From the NCBI RefSeq assembly GCF_023511815.1, contig NZ_JAIMAV010000004.1, positions 1-64,000 of the forward strand: a stretch of 64,000 bases of DNA, given 5' to 3'. The DNA is from Alicyclobacillus sp. (GTDB taxonomy: Bacteria > Bacillota > Bacilli > Alicyclobacillales > Alicyclobacillaceae). Every line of letters starts with the position of its first letter. Positions within the stretch are counted from its first letter, which is position 1. The position numbers were made by a program, and so were the translations under genes. The notes beneath the pieces are model-generated. The model ran no database searches. It was given only the letters and a program-made list of their open reading frames with translations, and was not told the DNA's origin. Below are positions 28,644 through 37,314 of the stretch, piece after piece.

Positions 28644-28919
28644 TTAACGCACGAAGTCATTCAGGTGTCCGAGCACCTGAACGCCGAAGTCCACCAACAC
28701 CGTCAGCATCCACGGACCGAACAAAAGGAGCGCCGCCATGACGGCCGCGACCTTGGGGATGAACGACAGGGTCGGTTCCTGGATCTGCGTCGTGGCCTGG
28801 AACAGGCTGACGGCGACGCCCGCGGCGAGACCGAGGCCGAGCACCGGAGCGGTCAGCTTCACCACCAACCACATCACCTGGGCCCCGATGCCGATGATAA
28901 AATTCGGGTCCACCGCCAT
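28644..28919 (-). CDS. fliQ: Flagellar export protein FliQ
   Basis: 91 aa, two transmembrane helices, family length. Visible FliQ pattern: LVVKLTAPVLGLGLAAGVAV, FQATTQIQEPTLSFIPKVAA and GPWMLTVLVDF. It is part of the FliPQR core. The ATG has AAGGAGGG upstream. Confidence 0.95.
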   Translation of the reverse strand: MAVDPNFIIGIGAQVMWLVVKLTAPVLGLGLAAGVAVSLFQATTQIQEPTLSFIPKVAAVMAALLLFGPWMLTVLVDFGVQVLGHLNDFVR

Positions 28920-28962
28920 CGCCCTCCTTCACGCCATTGGCGCCCGGACGCACTCGCGCCCA

Positions 28963-29745
28963 TCATGTGTATCCCGACAACAGCGACTTGACGACCAGAT
29001 ACCACCCGTCCACCATGACGAACAACAGCACCTTGAACGGCAGCGAGATCATCACCGGCGGCAGCATCATCATGCCCATGGACATCAGCGTGGTGGCCAC
29101 CACCAGGTCGATGACGAGAAATGGGAGATAGACCATGAAGCCAATCTGGAACGCGGTCTTCAGCTCGCTGATGGTGTACGCCGGGACCAGGGCGGTCAGC
29201 GGGATGTCCGCCGGCGCCTTGGGCGGTGGCAGGTGCCGATACGACAAGAAGAGGTCCAGATCCTGCTTGCGCGTGTGCTTGGCCATGAACGTCTTGAACG
29301 GGACCTCCGCCCGCTCCAGCGCCACCGTCTGGCTGATCTCCCCGCGCAGATACGGCTGCAGCGCCTGGCTGTTCGCCGCCGATATCGTCGGTTGCATGAC
29401 GAACAGCGTGATGACCAGCGCCAGGCCGATGAGCACCTGGTTGGGCGGAGACTGTTGCAACGACAGGGCGCTGCGCACGAACGAAAGCACCACGACGACC
29501 CGCGTGAAGCACGTCATCAGGATGAGAATCGCGGGCGCCAACGACAGGACCGTCAACAGAAGGACGATCTTCAGCGTCGAGGCGACGGCCTGCGGTGAGT
29601 CGCCCGCCCCGACGCTCACCTGAACGCCGGGAAGACCGGTGGACGAAGTGGTCGCGGCCAGCGCGTGCGGGTGCACCAGGATCAGGACCATCGCGGCGGA
29701 CAGGACCAACCGCGCCACGTGCGATGGCCGGATCCACCAGCGCAC
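28963..29745 (-). CDS. fliP: Flagellar export protein FliP
   Basis: About 260 aa. N-terminal signal-type helix, then ILILMTCFTRVVVVLSFVRS, LFVMQPTISAANSQALQPY, the FliP signature FMVYLPFLVIDLVVATTLMS and MGMMMLPPVMISLPFKVLLF. Pentamer of the export gate. I chose the GTG at 29745 because it gives a normal-length signal sequence; the GTG at 29811, inside the end of fliO with a GGGGGG-type ribosome site, would add 22 residues. Confidence 0.93.
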   Translation of the reverse strand: MRWWIRPSHVARLVLSAAMVLILVHPHALAATTSSTGLPGVQVSVGAGDSPQAVASTLKIVLLLTVLSLAPAILILMTCFTRVVVVLSFVRSALSLQQSPPNQVLIGLALVITLFVMQPTISAANSQALQPYLRGEISQTVALERAEVPFKTFMAKHTRKQDLDLFLSYRHLPPPKAPADIPLTALVPAYTISELKTAFQIGFMVYLPFLVIDLVVATTLMSMGMMMLPPVMISLPFKVLLFVMVDGWYLVVKSLLSGYT

Positions 29746-29788
29746 AAGAGGATCCCGCGGCGTCGGTGCACCGTCCCATCGCGCACCG

Positions 29789-30178
29789 TTACAGGGGGGG
29801 GTCCGAATCACGTTCCGCCCCCCGATCCGTCAGGCGCCGCATCCGCTCCGCCAGGACGCGCGCGAACACCGACTGCGCCTCGTCGCCCACCCGCGCGTCC
29901 CCCGGATCCGCAGGAAACGACTCCGTGACATCGGCCAACAGGGACACCTGATCGCCCACGCCGATGAGGTACCGCCGCCCGTGCACCTCGATCACCTGCA
30001 CCGACCGGTTCGGCGCCACCTGACGCGCGGCCAGCACCTGGATCTGACCGGTTTTCGATGACCGCGTCCGCCGCGACAGATACCGGATGGACACCACGGC
30101 CAAGCCGAGGACCACGGCCAGGGAGACGAGCAACTGCAGCGCCGTCCACACGGGGTTCCCCAAGACCGACGAGTTCAT
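29789..30178 (-). CDS. fliO: Flagellar biosynthetic protein FliO/FliZ
   Basis: 129 aa with one N-terminal transmembrane helix (ALQLLVSLAVVLGLAVVSIR) and a small cytosolic domain with VLAARQVAPNRSVQVIEVHG and RRYLIGVGDQVSLLADV. FliO assists assembly of the FliP ring. It is placed, as usual, between cheY and fliP. Confidence 0.88.
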   Translation of the reverse strand: MNSSVLGNPVWTALQLLVSLAVVLGLAVVSIRYLSRRTRSSKTGQIQVLAARQVAPNRSVQVIEVHGRRYLIGVGDQVSLLADVTESFPADPGDARVGDEAQSVFARVLAERMRRLTDRGAERDSDPPL

Positions 30179-30191
30179 CGCCTTTCACCGG

Positions 30192-30554
30192 TCAGCCGAG
30201 CACCTTTTTGACCGCCGCAATCACGCGGTCCGCCTGAAACGGTTTGACGACGAAATCCTTGGCCCCGGCCTGAATGGCGTCAATCACCATCGCCTGCTGC
30301 CCCATGGCCGAGCACATGATCACGCGCGCGTTGGGATCGACGGCGCGGATGCGCTTGAGCGCCTCAATTCCGTCCATCTCCGGCATGGTGATGTCCAGCG
30401 TCACCAGATCCGGCTGCAGTTCCTGATATTTCTCCACCGCCTGCACCCCGTCGGACGCCTCACCGACGACCTCGTAGCCATTCTTGGTCAGGATGTCTTT
30501 GATCATCATCCGCATGAACGCCGCGTCGTCGACGACCAGGATTCGATTTGCCAC
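30192..30554 (-). CDS. cheY: Chemotaxis response regulator CheY
   Basis: 120-aa stand-alone receiver domain. Acidic pocket D9/D10 (ILVVDDAAFMR), phospho-acceptor D54 (LVTLDITMPEMDG), switch region MCSAMGQQAMV and Lys in FVVKPF. The 'CSA' loop and MP-EMDG match the Bacillus/Thermotoga type. GTG at 30554 follows AGGAGTGGG. It binds FliM/FliY when phosphorylated by CheA; CheC and FliY would dephosphorylate it. Confidence 0.96.
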   Translation of the reverse strand: MANRILVVDDAAFMRMMIKDILTKNGYEVVGEASDGVQAVEKYQELQPDLVTLDITMPEMDGIEALKRIRAVDPNARVIMCSAMGQQAMVIDAIQAGAKDFVVKPFQADRVIAAVKKVLG

Positions 30555-30580
30555 CGGTTGCCCACTCCTCCACGTACTGG

Positions 30581-31846
30581 TCACTGCAATTTTTTCACCC
30601 GGTCCACCGGGCTGAGAATGTCCGTTACGCGCACCCCGAAGTTCTCGTCGATGACGACCACCTCACCGGTGGCGATGCGCTTGCCGTTGACAAGGATATC
30701 GACGGGCTCACCCGCCAATTTCTCGAGTTCAATCACCGACCCGGGCGCGAGATCGAGGATCTCCCGGATGGACTTTCGCGTCCGGCCCAACTCCACGGTG
30801 ACGTCGAGCAACACGTCCAGCAACAGCGACAGGTTGCGCGGCGTCTGCGCCGGAGGGTCCCGGTCGTCGAAGTCGGCGAACTGAGGCCGTTTGATCTCCA
30901 CGGCGGGTGCGGGCCGCACGGGCTTGTCCGCAGCCACCGCCGGGGTGGGCGGCCGGTCTGCGGCCGCAACCGCTGCGGGTGCGCCCCGATCCAGGCTCAC
31001 CGATTCCGGGCGCTCCTTGGGTCCCGCCATCCGCTCCCGAAGTGCGGAAGCCTGATCGCCCGGCCTCCCGGGTTGCGTCTCGGCCCTCTCCGGGAGTCCC
31101 CCCTGCGGGCCCGTGCCATCCGCCGGGGCGAGCGCCGCCGACGCCCCGCCCGCAGCGGAATCCTCCCCCGCCATGCCCCGCCGCAGGTGGTCCAACAGCT
31201 CGCGGGCGAAGGAGACCGGCACCAGCTGCATGATGGAGGAGTCAATCAGGTCGCCCACGCGCAGCCGGAAGGAGGTCTTCACCACCCAGTCCTGGTGATC
31301 CAGGCTGAACTCGTCACCGGCGGCGAGATCGACAAACTGGACCTGGGGCGGCGAGATGTTCACCGGGTGGCCGAGCATCGTCGACAGGGCGGTCGCCGCG
31401 CCGCCCATCATCTGGTTCATCGCCTCCGCCACCGCGCTGAGGTGCAGCTCGTTGAGCTCCATGTCGACATTGCGCCCGTCGCCGCCGAGCATCAGGTCGG
31501 CGATGGTCTTCGCGTCCTGCATCTCGACCGCCAGCGCGTTTGTGCCGGACAGGCCCGCGGTGAATTCGACCATGACCATCACGTAAGGGCGGGCGAGATC
31601 AGCCTCGAGGCGCTCGTTGCGCAGAAGCGACACCTGCGGCGTGGTGATCTCGACCCGCCGTTGGAGCAGCGCGGACAGGCTGGTCGCGGCGGATCCAAAG
31701 CTGATGTTGCCGATCTCGCCGAGCATATCCCGCTCCTCGTCGGACAGGGGAGGTGCCTCGTCCAGCGCATCCGCCGCCGGCCACTCGCCGCGCAGCAGGG
31801 CGTCAATCTCCTCCTGAGACAACTTCGCCTGGTCGTTCATCGTCAT
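30581..31846 (-). CDS. fliY: Flagellar motor switch phosphatase FliY
   Basis: 421 aa. N-terminal FliM-like peptide (KLSQEEIDALLRGEW, a CheY-binding motif), a CheC-type phosphatase module (MLGEIGNISFGSAATSLSAL and LSAVAEAMNQMMGGAATALS), a Pro/Ala-rich linker of about 110 residues, and a C-terminal FliN (SpoA) domain (LLDVLLDVTVELGRTRKSIR, GEVVVIDENFGVRVTDIL). It is a C-ring component with CheY-P phosphatase activity. Overlaps fliM by 44 nt. Confidence 0.95.
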   Translation of the reverse strand: MTMNDQAKLSQEEIDALLRGEWPAADALDEAPPLSDEERDMLGEIGNISFGSAATSLSALLQRRVEITTPQVSLLRNERLEADLARPYVMVMVEFTAGLSGTNALAVEMQDAKTIADLMLGGDGRNVDMELNELHLSAVAEAMNQMMGGAATALSTMLGHPVNISPPQVQFVDLAAGDEFSLDHQDWVVKTSFRLRVGDLIDSSIMQLVPVSFARELLDHLRRGMAGEDSAAGGASAALAPADGTGPQGGLPERAETQPGRPGDQASALRERMAGPKERPESVSLDRGAPAAVAAADRPPTPAVAADKPVRPAPAVEIKRPQFADFDDRDPPAQTPRNLSLLLDVLLDVTVELGRTRKSIREILDLAPGSVIELEKLAGEPVDILVNGKRIATGEVVVIDENFGVRVTDILSPVDRVKKLQ

Positions 31847-32828
31847 TCACCTCCCGCCACTCCGTCAACACCTTCACCGCGTACCGGCCGTTGCGCTGAC
31901 CGGCGCTCGCCGTGTATGTCGGCACCCCGTTGACGTACACCGTCAACGGAGCCTGTATCGCCTGTTGCAATGGGATCACATCCCCGACCTGCAGATCCAG
32001 CACCTCCGCCATGGTGAGCCGGGCCCGACCCAGCTCCACCGCCACCTCGGCCGCAACGCCCATCAGGTGTTTCGCCAGACGGCGCTCATCTTCCTGTTGC
32101 CATCCACCGGATCGGCGGCTGTCCATGAACCGCTGCGTGCTCAGCCGAGGCAGCACCGGTTCGAGGGTCACGTGCGGAATGCACACATTGACCAATCCCG
32201 AAACCGAACCGATCCGCGCGCTCATCGTGATCACCAGGACGGTCTCGTTGGGCGTCGTCAGTTGGACGAATTGCGGGTTGCTCTCCAGATGCAGGAGCTT
32301 CGGCGAAAGCGCCTCGACGTTCCGCCACGCCTCCGCGATGAATCCCGGCAAAGAGGAGAAGAGCCGTTCGACCAGCGTCAGCTCAATCTCCGTCAATTCC
32401 CGCTCCCGGTATGGGCCGCGCACGAAACCGCCCATCATGCGATCCAGCATGGCGAAGACGACCTGCGGATTGAACTCGAGCACCATCTTTCCGGGCAGGG
32501 GCGCCATCTCCACCAATTGAATGACGGTCAACGGCGGGATGGAACGGATGAACTCCTCGTACGGGAGCTGGTCCACCGTCTCGACCTGCACCTGAACCAC
32601 CGCGCGCAGCTGCCCGGACAGGTGGGTCGTCAACAGGCGGGCGAGGTGCTCGTGGATCCGCCGCAGAATCCGGATGTGATCCTTGGAGAACCGCATGGCC
32701 CGCCGGAAGTCGTAGTTGCGCACCTGCGGGCCCGAGGACTCCTCCCGAATCTCGTCGGCGTTCAGCTCTCCCCGGTTGAGGGCCGACAACAGCGCGTCGA
32801 TCTCCTCCTGCGACAGCACCTCCGACAT
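31803..32828 (-). CDS. fliM: Flagellar motor switch protein FliM
   Basis: About 341 aa. Starts with the CheY-binding peptide MSEVLSQEEIDALLSAL, then the CheC-like middle domain (EFNPQVVFAMLDRMMGG) and a C-terminal SpoA domain (LGRARLTMAEVLDLQVGDVI). The ATG at 32828 has GGGAGG 7 nt upstream; the ATG two codons earlier lies inside the ribosome site. The C-terminus is read through into the fliY start. Confidence 0.96.
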   Translation of the reverse strand: MSEVLSQEEIDALLSALNRGELNADEIREESSGPQVRNYDFRRAMRFSKDHIRILRRIHEHLARLLTTHLSGQLRAVVQVQVETVDQLPYEEFIRSIPPLTVIQLVEMAPLPGKMVLEFNPQVVFAMLDRMMGGFVRGPYRERELTEIELTLVERLFSSLPGFIAEAWRNVEALSPKLLHLESNPQFVQLTTPNETVLVITMSARIGSVSGLVNVCIPHVTLEPVLPRLSTQRFMDSRRSGGWQQEDERRLAKHLMGVAAEVAVELGRARLTMAEVLDLQVGDVIPLQQAIQAPLTVYVNGVPTYTASAGQRNGRYAVKVLTEWREVNDDERPGEVVSGGD

Positions 32829-32857
32829 CCTCATCCCTCCCTTCCCGCATCACGCGC

Positions 32858-33289
32858 TCACTGGACGACGATGGTGGAAAAATACACCGCATCGACGCGA
32901 CCCTTGGGCAGCATTCCGTTGACCGCGTCCCGGAGCGCCGCCGCCAGATGCGTGACCCCCGATTGCGTGCGCAGCTCCTGGGCGGTGAAGCCGCGCATCG
33001 TCCGGTTGACCACATCCTGCACCTGCGGCAGGAGGTCTCCCAGCTCCGTCTTCGTCTCGGCGTCGTGCGCCTGCAGCGACAGCGTGAACTGGATCAGGCC
33101 GTCCTGGAGATTCGTGGTATTCTCCGGAAGGTCCACGCGGAGTTGCTTGAGCTCGGTCGCCGTCGGCGCCTTCGCCGCGGTGGTCCTGGCGTGCGCCGAC
33201 TTCCAGTACCAAAACCCGCCCAGGCCGGCCGCGACCAGAACCGCCACCCCCGAAATGATGGAGACCATCCAGACGACCGCGCGCTTCAC
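32858..33289 (-). CDS. fliL: Flagellar basal-body protein FliL
   Basis: 143 aa: N-terminal basic residues, one membrane helix (VSIISGVAVLVAAGLGGFWY), then a periplasm-facing FliL domain (DLPENTTNLQDGLIQFTLSL, LLPQVQDVVNRTMRG). It supports stator function. GTG start overlaps the swrD stop. Confidence 0.92.
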   Translation of the reverse strand: MKRAVVWMVSIISGVAVLVAAGLGGFWYWKSAHARTTAAKAPTATELKQLRVDLPENTTNLQDGLIQFTLSLQAHDAETKTELGDLLPQVQDVVNRTMRGFTAQELRTQSGVTHLAAALRDAVNGMLPKGRVDAVYFSTIVVQ

Positions 33290-33501
33290 CCTGACTCCTC
33301 CTTCACGACCCGGGCCCCAGCCAACCCGATCTGCCGGAAAAACGCCGCCATCCGCAGACTCACGTCCTCGGCATCCTCGCGGATCACGTACCGATGCCCG
33401 TTGGTGAGCAGGATCACCGTATCGGGCGTCTGCTCCACGGACTCAAACAACAGCGGGTTCAACCAGATCACGCTGCCGTTCAATCGAGTCAACTGAATCA
33501 A
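33286..33501 (-). CDS. swrD: SwrD/FlbD family flagellar protein
   Basis: 71 aa with the start at TTG 33501, reading MIQLTRLNGSVIWLNPLLFE and then TPDTVILLTNGHRYVIRED. The TTG start is chosen because the family begins MI-LTRLNG and GGGAGG lies 7 nt upstream; the ORF-track ATG is too close to it. SwrD raises motor torque in Bacillus. It sits between flgE and fliL, as expected. Confidence 0.92.
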   Translation of the reverse strand: MIQLTRLNGSVIWLNPLLFESVEQTPDTVILLTNGHRYVIREDAEDVSLRMAAFFRQIGLAGARVVKEESG

Positions 33502-33562
33502 GCCCATCCCTCCCGGCCGAAGCACCACGCGTGGCCGCTTCGGCCCGCCTCAAGGCCCTCCG

Positions 33563-34429
33563 TCAGCTGTTCTTCAGGTTGACGATGTCCTGGAGGATGG
33601 CGTTGGCCGTGCCGATGATGTGCGAGTTCGCGTCAAACCCCCGCTGCGCCACGATCATCTCCGTGAACTCGCGCGTCAGATCGACATTGGACATCTCCAA
33701 ATAGCCGCTCGCCACAGAGCCGGTGTTGTTCGTACCTGCCACCTGATAGGTGACCGGGCCCGAATTGCTGCCCTCGACGAACAGCGTGTCGCCCACCTTC
33801 TGCAGACCGCCCGGGTTCGGCACCGTGGCGATGGCCAGGTAACCCAATGTGGCGCGCGACACATTGCCGCTGGAATCATTGACCATGGCGGACACGCTGC
33901 CATCCGGGCCGATCTGAACATCCGGCGCCTCCGCCAAGGTGTTTCCCGACGGCACCCAGTTCTTCAGATTGACCGCGGTGGGTGTCGCCGAGCTGGTCGG
34001 TGGCGTGCTTCCCTTGAACCCCGCCGCCACCTTGCCGTCCGGCAGAACCAGGTTCCCGGCGGCGTCTACGCTGAAATCGCCTGCGCGTGTCAAGTACGTC
34101 TGCCCGGAGCTGTCGGTGACGGTGAAGAAACCCGCCCCGTTGATGGCGAGATCCGTCGACACTCCTGTCGACTGGTCCGCTCCCTGCGTGAAGAGGGTAT
34201 CGATCCCGGCGACGCGCATCCCGAGCCCAACCTGCACCGGGTTCGTCCCGCCATTCGATCCCGCCGGCGCGCTGCCTCCCGAGATGGTCTGGCTCAACAC
34301 GTCGGCGAAATCGACGCGCCCCGACTTGAACCCGGGTGTGTTGACGTTCGCGATGTTGTTTCCAATCACATCCAACTTCGTGGCGAAACCCTGCATGCCC
34401 GATATGGCCGAATACATGGACCGAAGCAT
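33563..34429 (-). CDS. flgE: Flagellar hook protein FlgE (FlgE/F/G family)
   Basis: 288 aa. N-terminal rod/hook motif SMYSAISGMQGFATKLDVIG followed by NNIANVNTPGFKSGRV; middle D1/D2 region (STDLAINGAGFFTV, YLTRAGDFSVDAAGNLVLPD); C-terminal helix EFTEMIVAQRGFDANSHIIG. The family is shared with FlgG, but the position after flgD and before swrD marks it as the hook protein, short as in Bacillus. ATG at 34429 with AGGAGGGGA upstream. Confidence 0.92.
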   Translation of the reverse strand: MLRSMYSAISGMQGFATKLDVIGNNIANVNTPGFKSGRVDFADVLSQTISGGSAPAGSNGGTNPVQVGLGMRVAGIDTLFTQGADQSTGVSTDLAINGAGFFTVTDSSGQTYLTRAGDFSVDAAGNLVLPDGKVAAGFKGSTPPTSSATPTAVNLKNWVPSGNTLAEAPDVQIGPDGSVSAMVNDSSGNVSRATLGYLAIATVPNPGGLQKVGDTLFVEGSNSGPVTYQVAGTNNTGSVASGYLEMSNVDLTREFTEMIVAQRGFDANSHIIGTANAILQDIVNLKNS

Positions 34430-34476
34430 TTGTCGTCCCCTCCTGTGGCGGCTCTGTGCGCCCAAGCCTTACGGAT

Positions 34477-34857
34477 TCACCCGTCGATGGATTGAACCGC
34501 GTCGATGGCGTACGTCTTTCCATTGACCTGCAGCATCGGCGTGCCGTCCGCACCGAACCGGATCCCCTCCACGGCCCCCGACACGGTGCCTCCCTGCCCA
34601 TCCGAGACCGTGACCTGCGCTCCCATCCATTGGTGCAACGCCGTGCGCTGCAACGTCTGGACGGCCTGCAGCACCTGGCTCTCCGTCTGCGCGACGTTGG
34701 TCATCTGCTCCAGGGCCGTGAACTGAGCAAGTTGTGCCAGGAACTGCGAGTTGTCCATCGGCTGAAGCGGGTCCTGGTACCGCATCTGCGTGACCATCAG
34801 TTGCAAAAAGGCGTCCTTGCCCAGCGTGCCGCCGGGCGCCTGAATACCGTCCGCCAT
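34477..34857 (-). CDS. flgD: Hook cap / hook assembly protein FlgD
   Basis: 126 aa. Conserved N-terminus LGKDAFLQLMVTQMRYQDPL, QFLAQLAQFTALEQMTNV, and a C-terminal small beta domain (GAQVTVSDGQGGTVSGAVEG). It caps the growing hook. The ATG has AGGAGGGAG upstream. The protein lacks the long Fn3/Tudor insert of proteobacterial FlgD. Confidence 0.95.
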   Translation of the reverse strand: MADGIQAPGGTLGKDAFLQLMVTQMRYQDPLQPMDNSQFLAQLAQFTALEQMTNVAQTESQVLQAVQTLQRTALHQWMGAQVTVSDGQGGTVSGAVEGIRFGADGTPMLQVNGKTYAIDAVQSIDG

Positions 34858-34869
34858 TCCGTCTCCCTC

Positions 34870-36240
34870 CTACGCCTGCAACCCTCGCCATCCGCCCAGG
34901 GGCGGTCCGGAGGACACGGCTTTGATCCGCGCCGTCCGGCTCCCTTCCGTCACCTCACGCTCCCCCGGGCCATCCCCGTGTGACGACGCTCCTTGCCGGG
35001 AACGGTTGCCCCCCGCATCCGCCTGTCCGGTCCACCCACCGAAGACCACCTGCACGGACGCAACCGCCACTCCGGAGGCCCGAATGGCGTCGGTCAATTG
35101 TCCCGTGAGGCCCGTCAACCACTGGCCGGTGGACCACTGGGCCGCCGCCAACTCCACCCGCACTCCGGCGTCCGTCCGGTGGACGGTCAGAGTCAGATCG
35201 CCCAACCCCTCCGGATGAACCCGCACCTGCACCTGCTGCACGCCATGATCCACCGACTGCACCACCAATCCCGCGAGCTGCGGTGCCGCCTGCGCGTCGA
35301 GATATCGCACGATGGGGTGAGCACCGGAGGGCGAGTTCCCCGATGGCGCGCTTTGGGCCACGAGCGCATTCGCGGAGGGGGTCGGCGCACCCGCCAGACC
35401 CTGCAACCCGTCCTGGGACGATACGGCATGCGCACCGTCCCAGCCGGCCCGTTCCGCGGCATCCGAGGCGCTCATCCCAGTCCCGCTCCGTCCATGTCCG
35501 GTTCCCTGCATAAGCCCGGCAGCGGCCGCGCTCCGACCGTTCCACATGGTCCGATTGCGGCCGGGTTCCGCATCCCCATCCTCTCCGTCCGGCATTTCGG
35601 TGCTGGCTGCGTGCCCCACAAACGGCGAGGTACCGGGGATCTCCGGCATCACGCCTGGCGGCGTTGCCGACCGCGAACCCGACCTTCCAGGCCCCCATTG
35701 GGCCCGTTGGGGTTGAGAAGCGGCCCTCACACCGGTGCCACCCTCGATCCCCTCGGACAAGACCGATGCAAATGTGTCGCTTTGGGCATCCGCGGGCAAT
35801 ACGTCCGCCCTCTGGTTCGTTCGGCCCGCCTGCCCTGCTTGGTTGAATCGGGCCGGCCGCCCGTCCGCTCCGTCCATCGGACGCTCATCCCACGCCATCC
35901 CCGACGGCGGGCCTCCTCCGCCAATCGCGCCGCGTCCGTCGGCCGCGTCCTGCGCGCCGGCCAAACCTTCCGCCCCCGCTCGCGGTCCGCCCCGCCGGGT
36001 TGCGAGCGCCCCCGATTCCTCGCTCAAGGCCGTGGCGGGCACCCCGCGAGGGGATATTCCGGGCGCGGCGGCCGCCCCTTGGGCAGGCATTCCGGGCATT
36101 CCCGGCATGGTGGGTGTCGCGAGAAGACCACTGGCGACCAGCGCCTGCCAGAAGGCATCGGGATCGTCCCGTTTGGGCGGACCGCCTGAAGGGACCGCGT
36201 GTCCACCCGCGGTTGTCGTCGAACCGGCCGAAATCCTCAT
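34870..36240 (-). CDS. fliK: Flagellar hook-length control protein FliK
   Basis: 456 aa. A very Gly/Pro/Ala-rich N-terminal and central region (ruler) precedes the C-terminal Flg_hook domain: QVQVRVHPEGLGDLTLTVHR, VRVELAAAQWSTGQWLTGL and AIRASGVAVASVQVVFGG. FliK measures the hook and triggers the FlhB switch. The ATG at 36240 with AGGAGAGGGAAG upstream is preferred over the ORF-track start. As usual the ruler is poorly conserved; identity rests on the C-terminal domain and position. Confidence 0.9.
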   Translation of the reverse strand: MRISAGSTTTAGGHAVPSGGPPKRDDPDAFWQALVASGLLATPTMPGMPGMPAQGAAAAPGISPRGVPATALSEESGALATRRGGPRAGAEGLAGAQDAADGRGAIGGGGPPSGMAWDERPMDGADGRPARFNQAGQAGRTNQRADVLPADAQSDTFASVLSEGIEGGTGVRAASQPQRAQWGPGRSGSRSATPPGVMPEIPGTSPFVGHAASTEMPDGEDGDAEPGRNRTMWNGRSAAAAGLMQGTGHGRSGTGMSASDAAERAGWDGAHAVSSQDGLQGLAGAPTPSANALVAQSAPSGNSPSGAHPIVRYLDAQAAPQLAGLVVQSVDHGVQQVQVRVHPEGLGDLTLTVHRTDAGVRVELAAAQWSTGQWLTGLTGQLTDAIRASGVAVASVQVVFGGWTGQADAGGNRSRQGASSHGDGPGEREVTEGSRTARIKAVSSGPPLGGWRGLQA

Positions 36241-36259
36241 GGCTTCCCTCCTCTCCTCA

Positions 36260-36880
36260 TCATCCGCTGGTATTGCCGGTGTCCGTCGCGTTCCCGCTTC
36301 CATCCGCCGCATTCATCGCGGCCACCCCGGAGGCCTGCGCCATCAGCGCAGCCGCTGTCTGCGCGGGAAGCGCCGCCAGAACCTGCGCCGACGCGTCGGG
36401 CGCCATGGCGGCGATCACGCGCGCCGCCTCGGCGGTGGGCAGCTTGGCGACCACGCCCGCGGCCTGTGCGGGATCCATCCCCGTCAGCCACTGCGCCTCC
36501 TTCACCGCCCGCGCCCGGTCGTCGGCCGCCGCGGCCAATCGGGCTTGCGCCTGTGCCAGTTGTTGCGCAAGCTGTTCCCGGGACTGCTGCGACGCCGTCA
36601 GCTGCTGCTCGAGCGTCGCGACCTGTTTTTGCGCGTCCGCCAACTTTCGCCGGGTATCCTCCAGGGCCTGTTGCGCCTGTGCCAACGGGGTATCTCCGGA
36701 CGAGGCGGTGTCGTGGGACGTCAGATGGCGCACGCTCTGCCACACCGGGACCCCGGCCAGCTGAAGGGCGCCTGCGACCATGGCCACCGTCGCGACCAGC
36801 GGCACGACCACCACCAGGGCGATCCAGGCCAGCACCCGGCCGACGGACCGCCTTTCCGCCCGCATCGCCGCCGTGGCCAT
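36260..36880 (-). CDS. MotE/YlxF-family protein
   Basis: About 206 aa: N-terminal membrane helix (LAWIALVVVVPLVATVAMVA), a coiled coil of about 65 residues (QQALEDTRRKLADAQKQVAT), and a C-terminal MgtE_N-like helical domain (GMDPAQAAGVVAKLPTAEAA, VIAAMAPDASAQVLAALP). This matches the MotE/YlxF family, always between fliJ and fliK, and thought to help the export or stator machinery. ATG overlaps the fliJ stop. Confidence 0.85.
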   Translation of the reverse strand: MATAAMRAERRSVGRVLAWIALVVVVPLVATVAMVAGALQLAGVPVWQSVRHLTSHDTASSGDTPLAQAQQALEDTRRKLADAQKQVATLEQQLTASQQSREQLAQQLAQAQARLAAAADDRARAVKEAQWLTGMDPAQAAGVVAKLPTAEAARVIAAMAPDASAQVLAALPAQTAAALMAQASGVAAMNAADGSGNATDTGNTSG

Positions 36881-37314
36881 CACCCCTCGCGCCTCCCGGC
36901 CGCGCGCTGGATGTGATCTTCCAACTCCCGCGCGCGGCGGGCGTTTGTCGCCGCATGTTCGAGGCGAACCTGGGCCTCGACCGCCAATTCCCAGCGCTTC
37001 ACCTCACGATGCGCCTCCTGCATGCGCGATCGCTCCATTTCGAGTGCGGTCTCGGCCGCCGCCAAACGGTCGCCGCGGTGACGCACCCGCGCCGTGAGCG
37101 CCTCCGTGTACTCGTGCCACAGCAACAGGTCCGCGCCGGTCCGGCACCCGTCCCGCCATCCCAGCGCCTCGGCCAGGGCGCGCCGCGCTTCGTCCAACGC
37201 CGCCGACGCGTGCTCCCGCTCGCGCTGCGAACGCCGAAGCGCCGAGGACCTCACCTGCTCCAGCGAGCGGTTGACCGCCAGCAATCTCCGATACCGCCGC
37301 GTCCGGTCCATCAT
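36880..37314 (-). CDS. fliJ: Flagellar export chaperone FliJ
   Basis: 144-aa all-helical, highly charged coiled-coil protein (YRRLLAVNRSLEQVRSSALR start, RELEDHIQRAAG end). FliJ links the FliI ATPase to FlhA. Sequence is weakly conserved in general; the assignment leans on length, coiled coil and its place after fliI with an ATGA overlap. Confidence 0.85.
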   Translation of the reverse strand: MMDRTRRYRRLLAVNRSLEQVRSSALRRSQREREHASAALDEARRALAEALGWRDGCRTGADLLLWHEYTEALTARVRHRGDRLAAAETALEMERSRMQEAHREVKRWELAVEAQVRLEHAATNARRARELEDHIQRAAGRREG